NCBI GenBank assembly: GCA_023485185.1
Contig: JAMCZP010000319.1
Location: forward strand, 1 to 10,851
Length of the DNA stretch: 10,851 bases
Reading direction: 5' to 3'
Origin: Gammaproteobacteria bacterium
Lineage (GTDB): Bacteria; Pseudomonadota; Gammaproteobacteria; Pseudomonadales; Halomonadaceae
Below are positions 1-6,866 of this stretch, piece after piece. A program made the translations under genes and the position numbers. How positions within the stretch are numbered: position 1 is the stretch's first letter; each line of letters opens with the position of its first letter. The notes under the pieces were generated by a model. That model was not told the DNA's origin. It did no database searches and saw only the letters and a list, made by a program, of their open reading frames with translations.

Positions 1-266
1 GTCGTGCTGAGCGTAAAGCGCTTCTACTAGCTGAACTTGAGCAACAGCGTGTGGATATTCTGGTTGACAGTGAATATCTGCAGCAAGCTGCGCTCCCGCT
101 GGATAGAAGTTGGCAAAGCTTCAAATTGCCGCTTTATGCGGCGGGCGGTGTTGCCGCATTTAGTTTGATGCGCCACCCCGGTGGCGCAATGGCAGCCGGT
201 AGAAAAGCACTTGCGGGCTACATGCTGTTTAAAAAGCTTAAATTATTAGCCAAAGTGGCTACTTAA
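1..266 (+). CDS. YqjK-like small membrane protein, 3' part (5' end outside window)
   Basis: The frame is open from position 3 to the TAA at 264-266, giving 87 residues; the start lies upstream of the window. A GTG at 51 is in frame, but the upstream codons (RAERKALLLAELEQQR) look like real protein, so this is a truncated gene and not a short one starting at 51. An N-terminal charged helix is followed by a W-containing segment, a short hydrophobic stretch (LPLYAAGGVAAFSLM), the motif RHP, and a basic C-terminal helix. This pattern, with RK..LL....QQR.D near the start and RHP in the middle, matches what I remember of Escherichia coli YqjK. That gene sits with yqjD and yqjE, which encode membrane-anchored, ribosome-associated or stress proteins. 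YqjK's own function is unknown. By that precedent yqjE/yqjD relatives would be expected just upstream, which cannot be seen here. It converges on the flavoprotein gene with a 34-bp gap. Confidence 0.75.
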   Translation, partial: RAERKALLLAELEQQRVDILVDSEYLQQAALPLDRSWQSFKLPLYAAGGVAAFSLMRHPGGAMAAGRKALAGYMLFKKLKLLAKVAT

Positions 267-300
267 TTTCGAAGCTTCTATTTTGTGTTAGTGAGGTTGT

Positions 301-1485
301 TTAGCAGGATTGCCCGCAAGCAACCCCACTGGCCCACGCCCACTGAAAGTTATACCCCCCCAACTCCCCTGTTACATCTAAGACCTCGCCGATAAAACGC
401 AACTGCGGCATACCGTTAACTTCAAACGTCTTTGACGATATTGCGTCGGTATTAACGCCCCCCATAGTGACTTCTGCCGTACGCCAGCCTTCGGTTCCCG
501 CTGGCTTAAGCTGCCATGCGTTGAGTCGTGACGCCCACTCATCCAGCGTTTGATTGGCATACTGCGCCAAGGGGCGCGCGGGATCATGATCGGGATACCA
601 TTCCAGCAGTGCTTGAGCTAAGCGCTTGGGGAAGCGCTCGGCAAGCCAAGTGGAAAGCTGACGTTTGGGGGTTATTTGCCGCGCTTCACGCATCGATTCA
701 GCCACTTTTTCAGTGGGCAGCAAATCAATCGTAATGTGCTCCCCTGGCTGCCATACGCTGGATATTTGTAACATCGCAGGACCCGATAAGCCCCGGTGAG
801 TAAATAGCATTGGCTCGACAAACCGGCGTTCGCCAGCGCTTACCGAGATGGGCACGCTCAAACCAGAAAGCTCAGCGGCACGCGTTTTCCACGTGTCACT
901 CAGGGTAAAAGGGACTAGTCCTGGGCGTGTAGCTAACACCTCTAAACCAAATTGCCGGGCGATATCATAACCAAATCCTGTCGCGCCCATAGTGGGAATA
1001 GAAAGCCCTCCAGTCGCGACCACCACAACACCAGCATCAATTTTTCCTATAGAAGTATAGAGCTGCATCGCATTACCACGCTGCTCTACTTTTATTATTT
1101 GGGTATTTAACGCTATTTCAGCGCCAGCCCACTCACATTCAGTCAGTAACGTACGCACTATTTCCTTGGCGGAGGTGGCACAAAACAGCTGCCCAGGCGT
1201 TTTTTCGATGTGTTCCACGCCATGCCTTTCAACCAATTCAACAAAGTGCTCTGGACGATACCTTTTGAGTGCGGAAATACAAAAGTAAGGGTTTGACGAG
1301 TAAAAGTGCTGTGGTGTCGTCCCAAGATTGGTAAAGTTGCAGCGGCCACCGCCAGACATCAGAATCTTTTTGCCTGCTTTGTTAGCATGATCAAGCACTA
1401 AGACCCTTTTGCCGGTATAACCCGCTGAAGCCGCACACATTAAGCCTGCGGCACCAGCACCGATAATCACTACGTCATAGGTCAT
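301..1485 (-). CDS. yhiN: HI0933/YhiN (BaiN/RdsA)-family NAD(P)/FAD-dependent flavoprotein
   Basis: A complete 394-aa protein, close to the roughly 400 residues usual for the family. The N-terminus has a Rossmann FAD-binding motif (VVIIGAGAAGLM, glycines 9, 11 and 14). The family hallmark SGGGRCNFTN follows at residues 44-53. A second nucleotide-contact segment (VVVATGGLS) lies mid-protein. The C-terminal FAD-binding block, GEVLDVTGELGGYN, is in the last 30 residues. No signal peptide or membrane segment is seen, so it should be cytosolic. From memory, the E. coli member YhiN was recently described as RdsA, a flavoenzyme forming dihydrouridine at position 2449 of 23S rRNA. BaiN of gut clostridia acts on bile-acid intermediates. 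Orthology to RdsA is inferred from length and motifs only. The gene stands alone: convergent with the YqjK-like gene and divergent from the efflux operon, whose intergenic region must carry its promoter. Confidence 0.88.
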   Translation of the reverse strand: MTYDVVIIGAGAAGLMCAASAGYTGKRVLVLDHANKAGKKILMSGGGRCNFTNLGTTPQHFYSSNPYFCISALKRYRPEHFVELVERHGVEHIEKTPGQLFCATSAKEIVRTLLTECEWAGAEIALNTQIIKVEQRGNAMQLYTSIGKIDAGVVVVATGGLSIPTMGATGFGYDIARQFGLEVLATRPGLVPFTLSDTWKTRAAELSGLSVPISVSAGERRFVEPMLFTHRGLSGPAMLQISSVWQPGEHITIDLLPTEKVAESMREARQITPKRQLSTWLAERFPKRLAQALLEWYPDHDPARPLAQYANQTLDEWASRLNAWQLKPAGTEGWRTAEVTMGGVNTDAISSKTFEVNGMPQLRFIGEVLDVTGELGGYNFQWAWASGVACGQSC

Positions 1486-1572
1486 AATGAACTGCTCATA
1501 ATTGATGACTCATGCGGGCTGCTCCGACGTAAAAAGGTGGCATTTTAACAGGGACAGCGCGCAAAAATGTTA

Positions 1573-1578
1573 TATATT
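1573..1578 (+). promoter_or_regulatory. Candidate -10 box of the efflux operon promoter
   Basis: TATATT matches the sigma-70 -10 consensus at five of six positions. It lies 16 bp downstream of GGGACA (1551-1556), which keeps only the last four bases of the -35 consensus TTGACA. The stretch 1569-1620 is much more AT-rich than its surroundings, as expected for a promoter. On the opposite strand TATAAC (1569-1574) with TTGTAC (1591-1596) at 16-bp spacing could serve the divergent flavoprotein gene. Both are weak matches and no start site is known. Confidence 0.25.
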
Positions 1579-1589
1579 AAAAAACAATA

Positions 1590-1606
1590 TGTACAACAAA
1601 CGTACA
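1590..1606. promoter_or_regulatory. Candidate operator, TGTAC-N7-GTACA dyad
   Basis: TGTAC at 1590-1594 and GTACA at 1602-1606 form a perfect 5-bp dyad around a 7-bp centre. The same region also reads as a direct repeat, GTACAAC (1591-1597 and 1602-1608), with an 11-bp period, about one helical turn. It sits just downstream of the candidate plus-strand -10 box and overlaps the candidate minus-strand -35 box, so a bound protein could block either direction. RND operons are commonly controlled by TetR-family repressors binding such dyads, but no regulator gene is adjacent. The role is inferred. Confidence 0.3.
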
Positions 1607-1639
1607 ACTAATATTTCTTTGGTCTCAACCGCTGACTGA

Positions 1640-1682
1640 CCCAGGCGGATAAGTGCCACTTCCTAGAAGGCCTGGGGGCACT
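1640..1682 (+). promoter_or_regulatory. Structured leader with two mutually exclusive hairpins upstream of the efflux adaptor gene
   Basis: CCCAGGC (1640-1646) pairs with GCCTGGG (1670-1676). Inside it CTTC (1659-1662) pairs with GAAG (1666-1669) and stacks directly on that stem, leaving 1647-1658 bulged. The bulge contains AGTGCC (1652-1657), which can instead pair with GGCACT (1677-1682). The two structures share position 1676 neighbours and are intercalated, and the 1-nt connector makes a true pseudoknot unlikely, so they would be alternatives. The region ends 41 bp before the ATG at 1724. No T-run follows either stem, so it is not a classical attenuator. A leader role assumes transcription starts upstream of 1640. 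Confidence 0.35.
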
Positions 1683-1723
1683 GCCTAAACACGTTTGCTT
1701 TGCCATCTAATGCTGAGATAACT

Positions 1724-2806
1724 ATGCACTTCCCACTACATCGACGACTGCTAACCCTATTGGCGCTCGCCCCGCTGAGCCTTTTTCCCATCAAAGATGC
1801 CTTCGCTCAAACACCACCGTCTGTTATAGGCACCCGCGCGATAATGACCACATGGTCTGACCCTTTAGAGGCATTGGGAACGCTCAGTGCTGAAGAGAGC
1901 GTTACGCTATCTGCTACCGTCACGGAAATTGTTGCCGACATCAATTTCCGTGACGGCGAACAAGTTGATGAAGGACAACTGCTTATTCGGCTGGAAGATG
2001 CTGAAGAGCAGGCACAGTTAAGGGCATCACAGGCACTGCGGGATGAACGCCGCAATGCTTCTACCCGCGCTACTCAACTACAAGATCGTAACTTAGCCGC
2101 TCGGGCGGATGTTGAGGATAGCCAATCGAGGCTGCGTCAGGCGGAAGCTGATATTCAAGCGATCGAAGCAAGGCTCTCCAATTATCGTATTCAGGCACCC
2201 TTTAGCGGCCGGGTTGGTTTCCGTAATATCAGTGTTGGCACCTTGGTTACGCCCGGCATGGATCTGGTGACCCTGGATAAGCTAGACGTAATGAAACTCG
2301 ATTTTAGTGTACCTGAAGTGTTCCTTGGGCGACTTTCACCGGGCTTGATGCTTAACACCTCTACCGCGGCCTACCCTGACGATGTCTTTAGCGGTGAAAT
2401 AGCCACCATTGGTACACGAGTGGACCCGGTAACCCGTAGCATTAACATACGCGCTGAACTGGACAATGCTGACGGACGCTTGCGCCCGGGTATGCTGATG
2501 CAGGTGATCGTGCAGCAGCGCGTGCGTGATTCCGTGGTTATCCCCGAAGCGGCCATCGAACCCAGCGGTGATCGCCATTCAGTCATGCTGATCGAAGAGA
2601 GCGATGGCACCACGCGTCTGACTAAGCGCAACATTTCTATAGGCGAACGTCGCTATGGCCAAGTGGAGGTTCTTGAGGGCTTAGCCGAAGATGAGCTTAT
2701 TGTTGTGCATGGTTTACAGTTAGCTCGAGATGGGCAGGAAGCCAGATTAATCGGCATTGTTGACGATGAAACAGGTATCCGAGCGCTATTAGAGGCTGAC
2801 CGCTAA
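1724..2806 (+). CDS. RND efflux periplasmic adaptor (membrane fusion protein, HlyD/AcrA type)
   Basis: This adaptor links an inner-membrane RND pump to an outer-membrane channel. I chose ATG 1724 (360 aa) over the in-frame TTG at 1700. It places a basic N-terminus (HFPLHRR), a leucine-rich core and an AFA-Q cleavage site (28/29) as a clean signal peptide, and a weak GAG lies 7 bp upstream. There is no lipobox cysteine, so the mature protein should be soluble and periplasmic. Domains in order are a first lipoyl half with VTEIVADINFRDGEQVDEGQLL (split: residues 66-87), a coiled-coil hairpin at about 92-152, a second lipoyl half (IQAPFSGRVGFRNIS, 156-170), a beta-barrel (about 185-265) and a membrane-proximal domain. 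At the hairpin tip the TolC-contact motif R-x3-L-x6-S reads R115, L119, A126, so the serine is replaced. The stop overlaps the pump start (TAATG). Confidence 0.9.
   Translation: MHFPLHRRLLTLLALAPLSLFPIKDAFAQTPPSVIGTRAIMTTWSDPLEALGTLSAEESVTLSATVTEIVADINFRDGEQVDEGQLLIRLEDAEEQAQLRASQALRDERRNASTRATQLQDRNLAARADVEDSQSRLRQAEADIQAIEARLSNYRIQAPFSGRVGFRNISVGTLVTPGMDLVTLDKLDVMKLDFSVPEVFLGRLSPGLMLNTSTAAYPDDVFSGEIATIGTRVDPVTRSINIRAELDNADGRLRPGMLMQVIVQQRVRDSVVIPEAAIEPSGDRHSVMLIEESDGTTRLTKRNISIGERRYGQVEVLEGLAEDELIVVHGLQLARDGQEARLIGIVDDETGIRALLEADR
2791..2795 (+). promoter_or_regulatory. Shine-Dalgarno site for the RND pump inside the adaptor gene
   Basis: AGAGG lies 10 nt before the ATG at 2806, within the last adaptor codons. 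Together with the TAATG overlap it fixes the pump start and suggests translational coupling of adaptor and pump. Confidence 0.6.
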
Positions 2807-5800
2807 TGCGCATATCGGATATTTCAGTTCAGCGCCCAGTGCTTGCGATGGTGATCGCCGCACTGATTATTGCTTTTGGCTTGATGGCACTTAACCGCCT
2901 GCCGCTGCAAGAATACCCCACGATCGACCCTCCGGTAGTGACGATTGATACCCGTTATCCCGGCGCCTCCGCGAACGTCGTCGAAACGCGCATCACCCAA
3001 GTCCTTGAAGATCGTATTGCAGGGGTGGAAGGCATTGAGCTAATCACCTCACGAAGCGAAGATGGTCGTTCTCAGATTGAAATAGAGTTTGGCATTGATA
3101 TGAATATTGATGCCGCCGCTAATGATGTTCGCGACCGTATTTCTGGCGCGTTACGCAACCTACCGGACGACGCAGACAATCCAGAAGTCACCAAAGCGGA
3201 TAGCAGCGAAGAAATTGTCGTATGGCTAAGCCTTTCCGGCGAAGATTACTCCATCACTGAACTGACCGATTACGCCAACCGCTACTTGGTCGATAGCCTT
3301 TCGGTGCAGCCTGGGGTGGCACGGGTACGAGTGGGCGGAGGCAGCGATTACGCTATGCGCGTTTGGTTGGATCGCAACGCATTAGCCGCTCGCGGCCTTA
3401 CTGTTAGCGATATTGAAGACGCCCTTCGAGCTGAAAACGTTGAACTACCCGCAGGTTCGATTGAATCAGAAGATCGTCAGTTTATTGTTCGCCTGCCCCG
3501 CAGCTTTGCCAGTGCCGAAGATTTTCAGCGGCTCGCCATCAATCAAGGAGATAACGGCTACTTAGTTCGCCTGGCTGATATTGCCAGAGTAGAAGTGGGC
3601 GCTGTGGAGGATCGCTCGGTATTTCGTTCCAACGGTGTGCCTATGGTGGGGCTTGGCATGATCATGCAATCCACCGCCAACATCATAGAGCTTTCTGAAG
3701 CTGTACAGCTGGAGCTTGAACGTCTGCAGGTCTCGTTGCCGGAAGGCATGTCGCTAAGCTTAAACTACGATGCATCACTGTTCGTTTCCGGGGCTATTAA
3801 TCAGGTAGTCACCACACTGTTTATCGCCATGGGGCTCGTTGTGGTGGTGATATTTCTCTTTTTGGGCAATTTACGCACCACCATGATTCCCGCCGTCACT
3901 GTGCCGATTGCTGTTATCGGTGCCTTTACTGCATTAGCTGCGATGAATTTTTCGATCAATTTATTAACGCTATTAGCCTTGGTATTGGCAATAGGCCTGA
4001 TCGTTGATGACGCCATCGTAGTGCTTGAAAATATTAACCGCCGTATGCATGACTATGGCGAAACACCCTTAGTAGCTGCTTTTCGTGGTACCCGACAAAT
4101 TGCCTTTGCCGTTATCGCAACGACGCTCGTTTTGGTAGCGGTATTTTTGCCACTGAGTATGCTACAGGGCGATATTGGGCGGCTGTTTTCTGAATTTGCG
4201 CTAACCATGGCCGCTGCCGTCGTCTTCTCCACTCTGCTAGCGCTGACATTAACGCCCATGATGGCGTCTAAAATCCTTAAACCAGGCATGCACGATAGCC
4301 GTATTGGTAAAGGCGTACAGTGGATGCTGAATGGCACCCAGCGCCGCTACCAACGCGGGCTTGAGTGGATGCTTAAGATGCGATGGCTGGTGGTAGCGAT
4401 GTTTGTTCTGTTAATTGCCGCCACCGCGTGGATCGCCTCAGCACTACCCAACGAATATACCCCCCAGGAGGATCGGGGTAACTTCATCGTGCTGGTCAAT
4501 GGCCCGGAAGGCGCTACCTTCGATTACATGATGGATTATATGGATGAAATCGAAGCGCGCATGTCTGGGCTAGTAGACAGCGGAGAACTTGAGCGCGTTG
4601 TGGTGCGTGCACCCCGCGGTTTCGGCAATATCGAAAACTTTAATAGCGGTTTCATTATCGTCAATATGGCCGACTGGGGCAGTCGCCGTAGTGCCTGGGA
4701 GATTATGGCGGAGGTACGCGAAACGCTGAGTACCTTGCCTGGGGTGCAAGCCTTCCCCGTTATGCGGCAAGGGTTTGGCCAGCGCACCCAAAAGCCGGTG
4801 CAATTTGTACTCGGCGGCGGCACCTATGAAGATCTTGCCCGCTGGCGCGATACGCTGATGGATCATGTGCGTGAAAATAATCCACGCTTACTAGCGCTGG
4901 AGAGTAATTACAACGAGACCCAACCACAACTGCGTGTCGATATCAATTATGAGCGTGCCGCTGCACTAGGCGTCACGGTGACTGAAATCGGCCGGACCTT
5001 AGAAGTGTTGCTGGGTGGGCGCAATGTCACTCGCTATGTAGACGATGGAGAAGAGTACGATGTGATTTTAGAGGGCGACCGCAGTAGCCAAAACAGTCCG
5101 CGGGCACTGGATAATATCCAGGTGCGTTCGTCACGCTCTGGTGAGCTGATTCCTTTGGCAAGCCTTGTTACCCTTTCGGACTTTGCTGGCGCCAGCACCT
5201 TGAACCGCTTTGACCGCATACGGGCGATTACCATTGAGGCAAATTTAGCTGACGGTTATCCGCTTGGCGAAGCGCTTGCCTACCTAGAGCAAAGCGCCGT
5301 GGAGCTTTTACCCGAAGAGGTACAAACCAATGTGGCAGGCCCATCGCGCGACTTCCAGCAGGCCAGCGGTGCTACGACGTTCTTGCTGGTGCTGGGCGCT
5401 CTGGTCGTGTTCTTGGTGTTAGCCGCACAGTTTGAGAGCCTTATTCACCCCTTTGTCATTATGCTCACGGTACCACTGGCAATGAGCGGAGCTTTACTTG
5501 CGCTGCTACTTAGCGGTCAATCGCTGAATATTTATAGCCAGGTAGGACTAGTGCTGCTAATTGGCCTTGCGGCTAAAAACGGCATCTTAATCGTAGAGTT
5601 TGCCAATCAGTTACGTGATGAAGGCCGCGAGTTTCACTCGGCACTGATTGAAGCCTCGGTTACCCGCCTACGCCCCATTTTGATGACCGCCGTGACCACT
5701 ATGGCGGGGGCGATTCCGCTGATTGTGTCTACCGGGCCTGGGGCAGAGTCTCGTTTAGTCATCGGCACCGTTATTATGGCGGGCGTTGGCTCAGCAACAA

Positions 5801-5925
5801 TATTCACGCTGTTCGTGGTACCTGTCGCTTACGACTTGTTGGCACGCCACACTGGCTCGCCAGGCGCTGTTAAGCGACGCCTGGAAGAAGAGATAGCCAA
5901 CGCGCCGTTAGAACAACAAACGTAA
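2806..5925 (+). CDS. RND efflux pump, inner-membrane permease (HAE-1 family)
   Basis: A complete 1039-aa proton-driven multidrug-type pump, the usual length for AcrB/MexB relatives (about 1030-1050). Residues 1-30 hold the first membrane helix with the typical short cytoplasmic start. Two large periplasmic loops follow (about 30-330 and 545-855), each followed by a helix block (about 333-540 and 856-1010), reflecting the internal duplication. The proton-relay aspartates are seen in the fourth helix (GLIVDDAIVVLEN, D401-D402). The relay lysine in the tenth helix lies in LAAKNGILIVEFA (K924). Both match AcrB D407/D408 and K940 by motif. These residues and LPLQEYPTIDPP near residue 32 identify an HAE-1 exporter and not a CzcA-type metal pump, which usually carries different helix-4 acids. 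Substrates cannot be told from sequence. No outer-membrane factor gene follows before the terminator, so a TolC-like channel must come from elsewhere. Confidence 0.93.
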   Translation: MRISDISVQRPVLAMVIAALIIAFGLMALNRLPLQEYPTIDPPVVTIDTRYPGASANVVETRITQVLEDRIAGVEGIELITSRSEDGRSQIEIEFGIDMNIDAAANDVRDRISGALRNLPDDADNPEVTKADSSEEIVVWLSLSGEDYSITELTDYANRYLVDSLSVQPGVARVRVGGGSDYAMRVWLDRNALAARGLTVSDIEDALRAENVELPAGSIESEDRQFIVRLPRSFASAEDFQRLAINQGDNGYLVRLADIARVEVGAVEDRSVFRSNGVPMVGLGMIMQSTANIIELSEAVQLELERLQVSLPEGMSLSLNYDASLFVSGAINQVVTTLFIAMGLVVVVIFLFLGNLRTTMIPAVTVPIAVIGAFTALAAMNFSINLLTLLALVLAIGLIVDDAIVVLENINRRMHDYGETPLVAAFRGTRQIAFAVIATTLVLVAVFLPLSMLQGDIGRLFSEFALTMAAAVVFSTLLALTLTPMMASKILKPGMHDSRIGKGVQWMLNGTQRRYQRGLEWMLKMRWLVVAMFVLLIAATAWIASALPNEYTPQEDRGNFIVLVNGPEGATFDYMMDYMDEIEARMSGLVDSGELERVVVRAPRGFGNIENFNSGFIIVNMADWGSRRSAWEIMAEVRETLSTLPGVQAFPVMRQGFGQRTQKPVQFVLGGGTYEDLARWRDTLMDHVRENNPRLLALESNYNETQPQLRVDINYERAAALGVTVTEIGRTLEVLLGGRNVTRYVDDGEEYDVILEGDRSSQNSPRALDNIQVRSSRSGELIPLASLVTLSDFAGASTLNRFDRIRAITIEANLADGYPLGEALAYLEQSAVELLPEEVQTNVAGPSRDFQQASGATTFLLVLGALVVFLVLAAQFESLIHPFVIMLTVPLAMSGALLALLLSGQSLNIYSQVGLVLLIGLAAKNGILIVEFANQLRDEGREFHSALIEASVTRLRPILMTAVTTMAGAIPLIVSTGPGAESRLVIGTVIMAGVGSATIFTLFVVPVAYDLLARHTGSPGAVKRRLEEEIANAPLEQQT

Positions 5926-5934
5926 GCCTTTCGA

Positions 5935-6018
5935 TGTCGTTGCGAGCGAAGCGCGGCAATCTTGGGGGTGTGCCACCGTTAACCGAGATTGCTTCGTCGC
6001 AAGCTCCTCGCAATGACA
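5935..6018. repeat. MITE-like dispersed palindromic element (GTCATTGCGAG type)
   Basis: The left arm 5935-5962 starts TGTCGTTGCGAG. The right arm 5986-6018 ends CTCGCAATGACA, whose reverse complement is TGTCATTGCGAG, an 11 of 12 match. The inner ends also pair: GGCAATCT on the left with AGATTGCT on the right, around a 23-bp centre. The right arm is about 5 bp longer through an internal insertion. From memory, elements with TGTCATTGCGAG ends and GCAATCT inner ends are scattered between genes in many bacteria, including gammaproteobacteria. They code for nothing. Here it lies 9 bp after the pump stop and directly before the terminator, so it would be part of the efflux mRNA 3' end and could shield it from exonucleases. 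Copy number elsewhere in this genome is unknown. Confidence 0.7.
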
Positions 6019-6020
6019 TA

Positions 6021-6048
6021 AAAAAGGGTGCCTAGCGGCACCCTTTTT
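6021..6048. terminator. Bidirectional intrinsic terminator
   Basis: AAAAAGGGTGCC (6021-6032) and GGCACCCTTTTT (6037-6048) form a perfect 12-bp stem around a TAGC loop. The GC-rich core is followed by a T-run on both strands. It sits between the convergent efflux operon (stop 5925) and the DUF3617-like gene (stop 6066), so it should end transcription from both. Confidence 0.93.
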
Positions 6049-6065
6049 CAATAGTAAGGCAGCAA

Positions 6066-6494
6066 TTATTCACATTCGCCCAAATACTCGCCATCAATAA
6101 CCGTATTCATGCTCAGTTCACCCATAGGTGACTGGGTCAGGATATCGACACTACCTTCAATACGCTCACCCATAAAACGCATTTCACCATCGATAGTGGC
6201 TTCGCCACCCTCAGCACGACATACCATGCTATAGGTCAGACCATCCTCATTCATTTCCTGATTCAGCAACTCACAGCCTTCTTCTTCCTCAATGAAGCCA
6301 AACTCTGCGCCATCAAGCTCCTCTTGAGTTATACACTGGCGCTCTGTTTCCGTTTGATCCGGAATTTCCATTTCGCCACTAATACTGGTTGTGCTAGTAA
6401 ATTCCCACTCACCTGCGGTTACATTTGGTGTTTCGGCCAAAGCGACCATTGGAAAGGCCATAACGGCCGCTACTGCCATGTTACGTAACATCAT
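6066..6494 (-). CDS. Secreted DUF3617-like protein
   Basis: A 142-aa protein with a clear signal peptide: short basic start (MMLRN), hydrophobic core, and ALA-E cleavage after residue 20. The mature part is small and strongly acidic, with a run of four glutamates at 69-72. It has four cysteines (54, 74, 92, 141) that could form two disulfides in the periplasm. The early GEWEFTSTT motif, the following cysteine and the C-terminal beta-rich stretch recall the DUF3617 family, whose function is unknown. Two ATGs are adjacent at the start. GAGAG lies 5 nt upstream of the first, which I used. Its 3' end faces the efflux operon across the shared terminator. The acidity is in keeping with a halophile. 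Family assignment is from pattern memory and should be treated as probable. Confidence 0.72.
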   Translation of the reverse strand: MMLRNMAVAAVMAFPMVALAETPNVTAGEWEFTSTTSISGEMEIPDQTETERQCITQEELDGAEFGFIEEEEGCELLNQEMNEDGLTYSMVCRAEGGEATIDGEMRFMGERIEGSVDILTQSPMGELSMNTVIDGEYLGECE

Positions 6495-6632
6495 CGCTAC
6501 TCTCGCTGTGTTGCTTTAGGAAACCCGTCAATATCCTACCTGATTCAACCTAACGATGCCCATCCTGCCTATTACACTGCTACACTTTCGGTATTCTTTT
6601 CAGCGAACAAATACTCCATAAAGGTAGCTAAC

Positions 6633-6842
6633 ATGCAGGATGATGCGCTGGTTAATTACGATTTTCATTGCCCCTACTGCAACTCGCCGCTGACCTTTAT
6701 CATTGATATTTCACAAGGTAGCCATGCGACCTGGGAAGATTGTCATCAGTGTTGCGCACCTATTCAGTTGCAGGTCATTGTATCGCCCATGACAGGCGAG
6801 CTTGATAGCGTATTGGCTGGGCGCGACGACGATGTCTTGTAA
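6633..6842 (+). CDS. CPXCG-motif cysteine-rich small protein (zinc-ribbon type)
   Basis: A 69-aa cytosolic protein with two cysteine pairs, C13-P-Y-C16 (HCPYCNSP) and C37-H-Q-C40 followed by C41. The spacing fits a small treble-clef or zinc-ribbon fold holding one zinc. The first motif, the ED-C-HQC-C-PI second motif and the length match the CPXCG cysteine-rich family, which has no established function. Here the usual glycine after the first pair is asparagine (CPYCN). The ATG at 6633 has AAGG (6621-6624) 8 nt upstream. The gene is divergent from the DUF3617-like gene over a 138-bp gap, in which I see no convincing promoter. It converges with potI at a 24-bp gap without a strong terminator. 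Confidence 0.85.
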   Translation: MQDDALVNYDFHCPYCNSPLTFIIDISQGSHATWEDCHQCCAPIQLQVIVSPMTGELDSVLAGRDDDVL

Positions 6843-6866
6843 TCCCGATTACTCAAAATGATATGA

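Noticed and set aside
267..300. Terminator in the convergent gap after the YqjK-like gene
   Set aside because: GAAGCTTC followed by TATTTT is a palindrome without loop room, and no other stem is present.
1640..1682. H-type pseudoknot in the leader
   Set aside because: The two stems intercalate, but the 1-nt connector cannot span a 6-7-bp stem, so alternative hairpins are more likely.
1700..1723. TTG at 1700 as the adaptor start
   Set aside because: It would put eight polar residues before the signal peptide and has no ribosome site; ATG 1724 gives a standard signal sequence.
6495..6632. Divergent promoters between the DUF3617-like and CPXCG genes
   Set aside because: Promoters must exist here, but I find no -35/-10 pair good enough to place; TATTCT near 6592 lacks a convincing -35.
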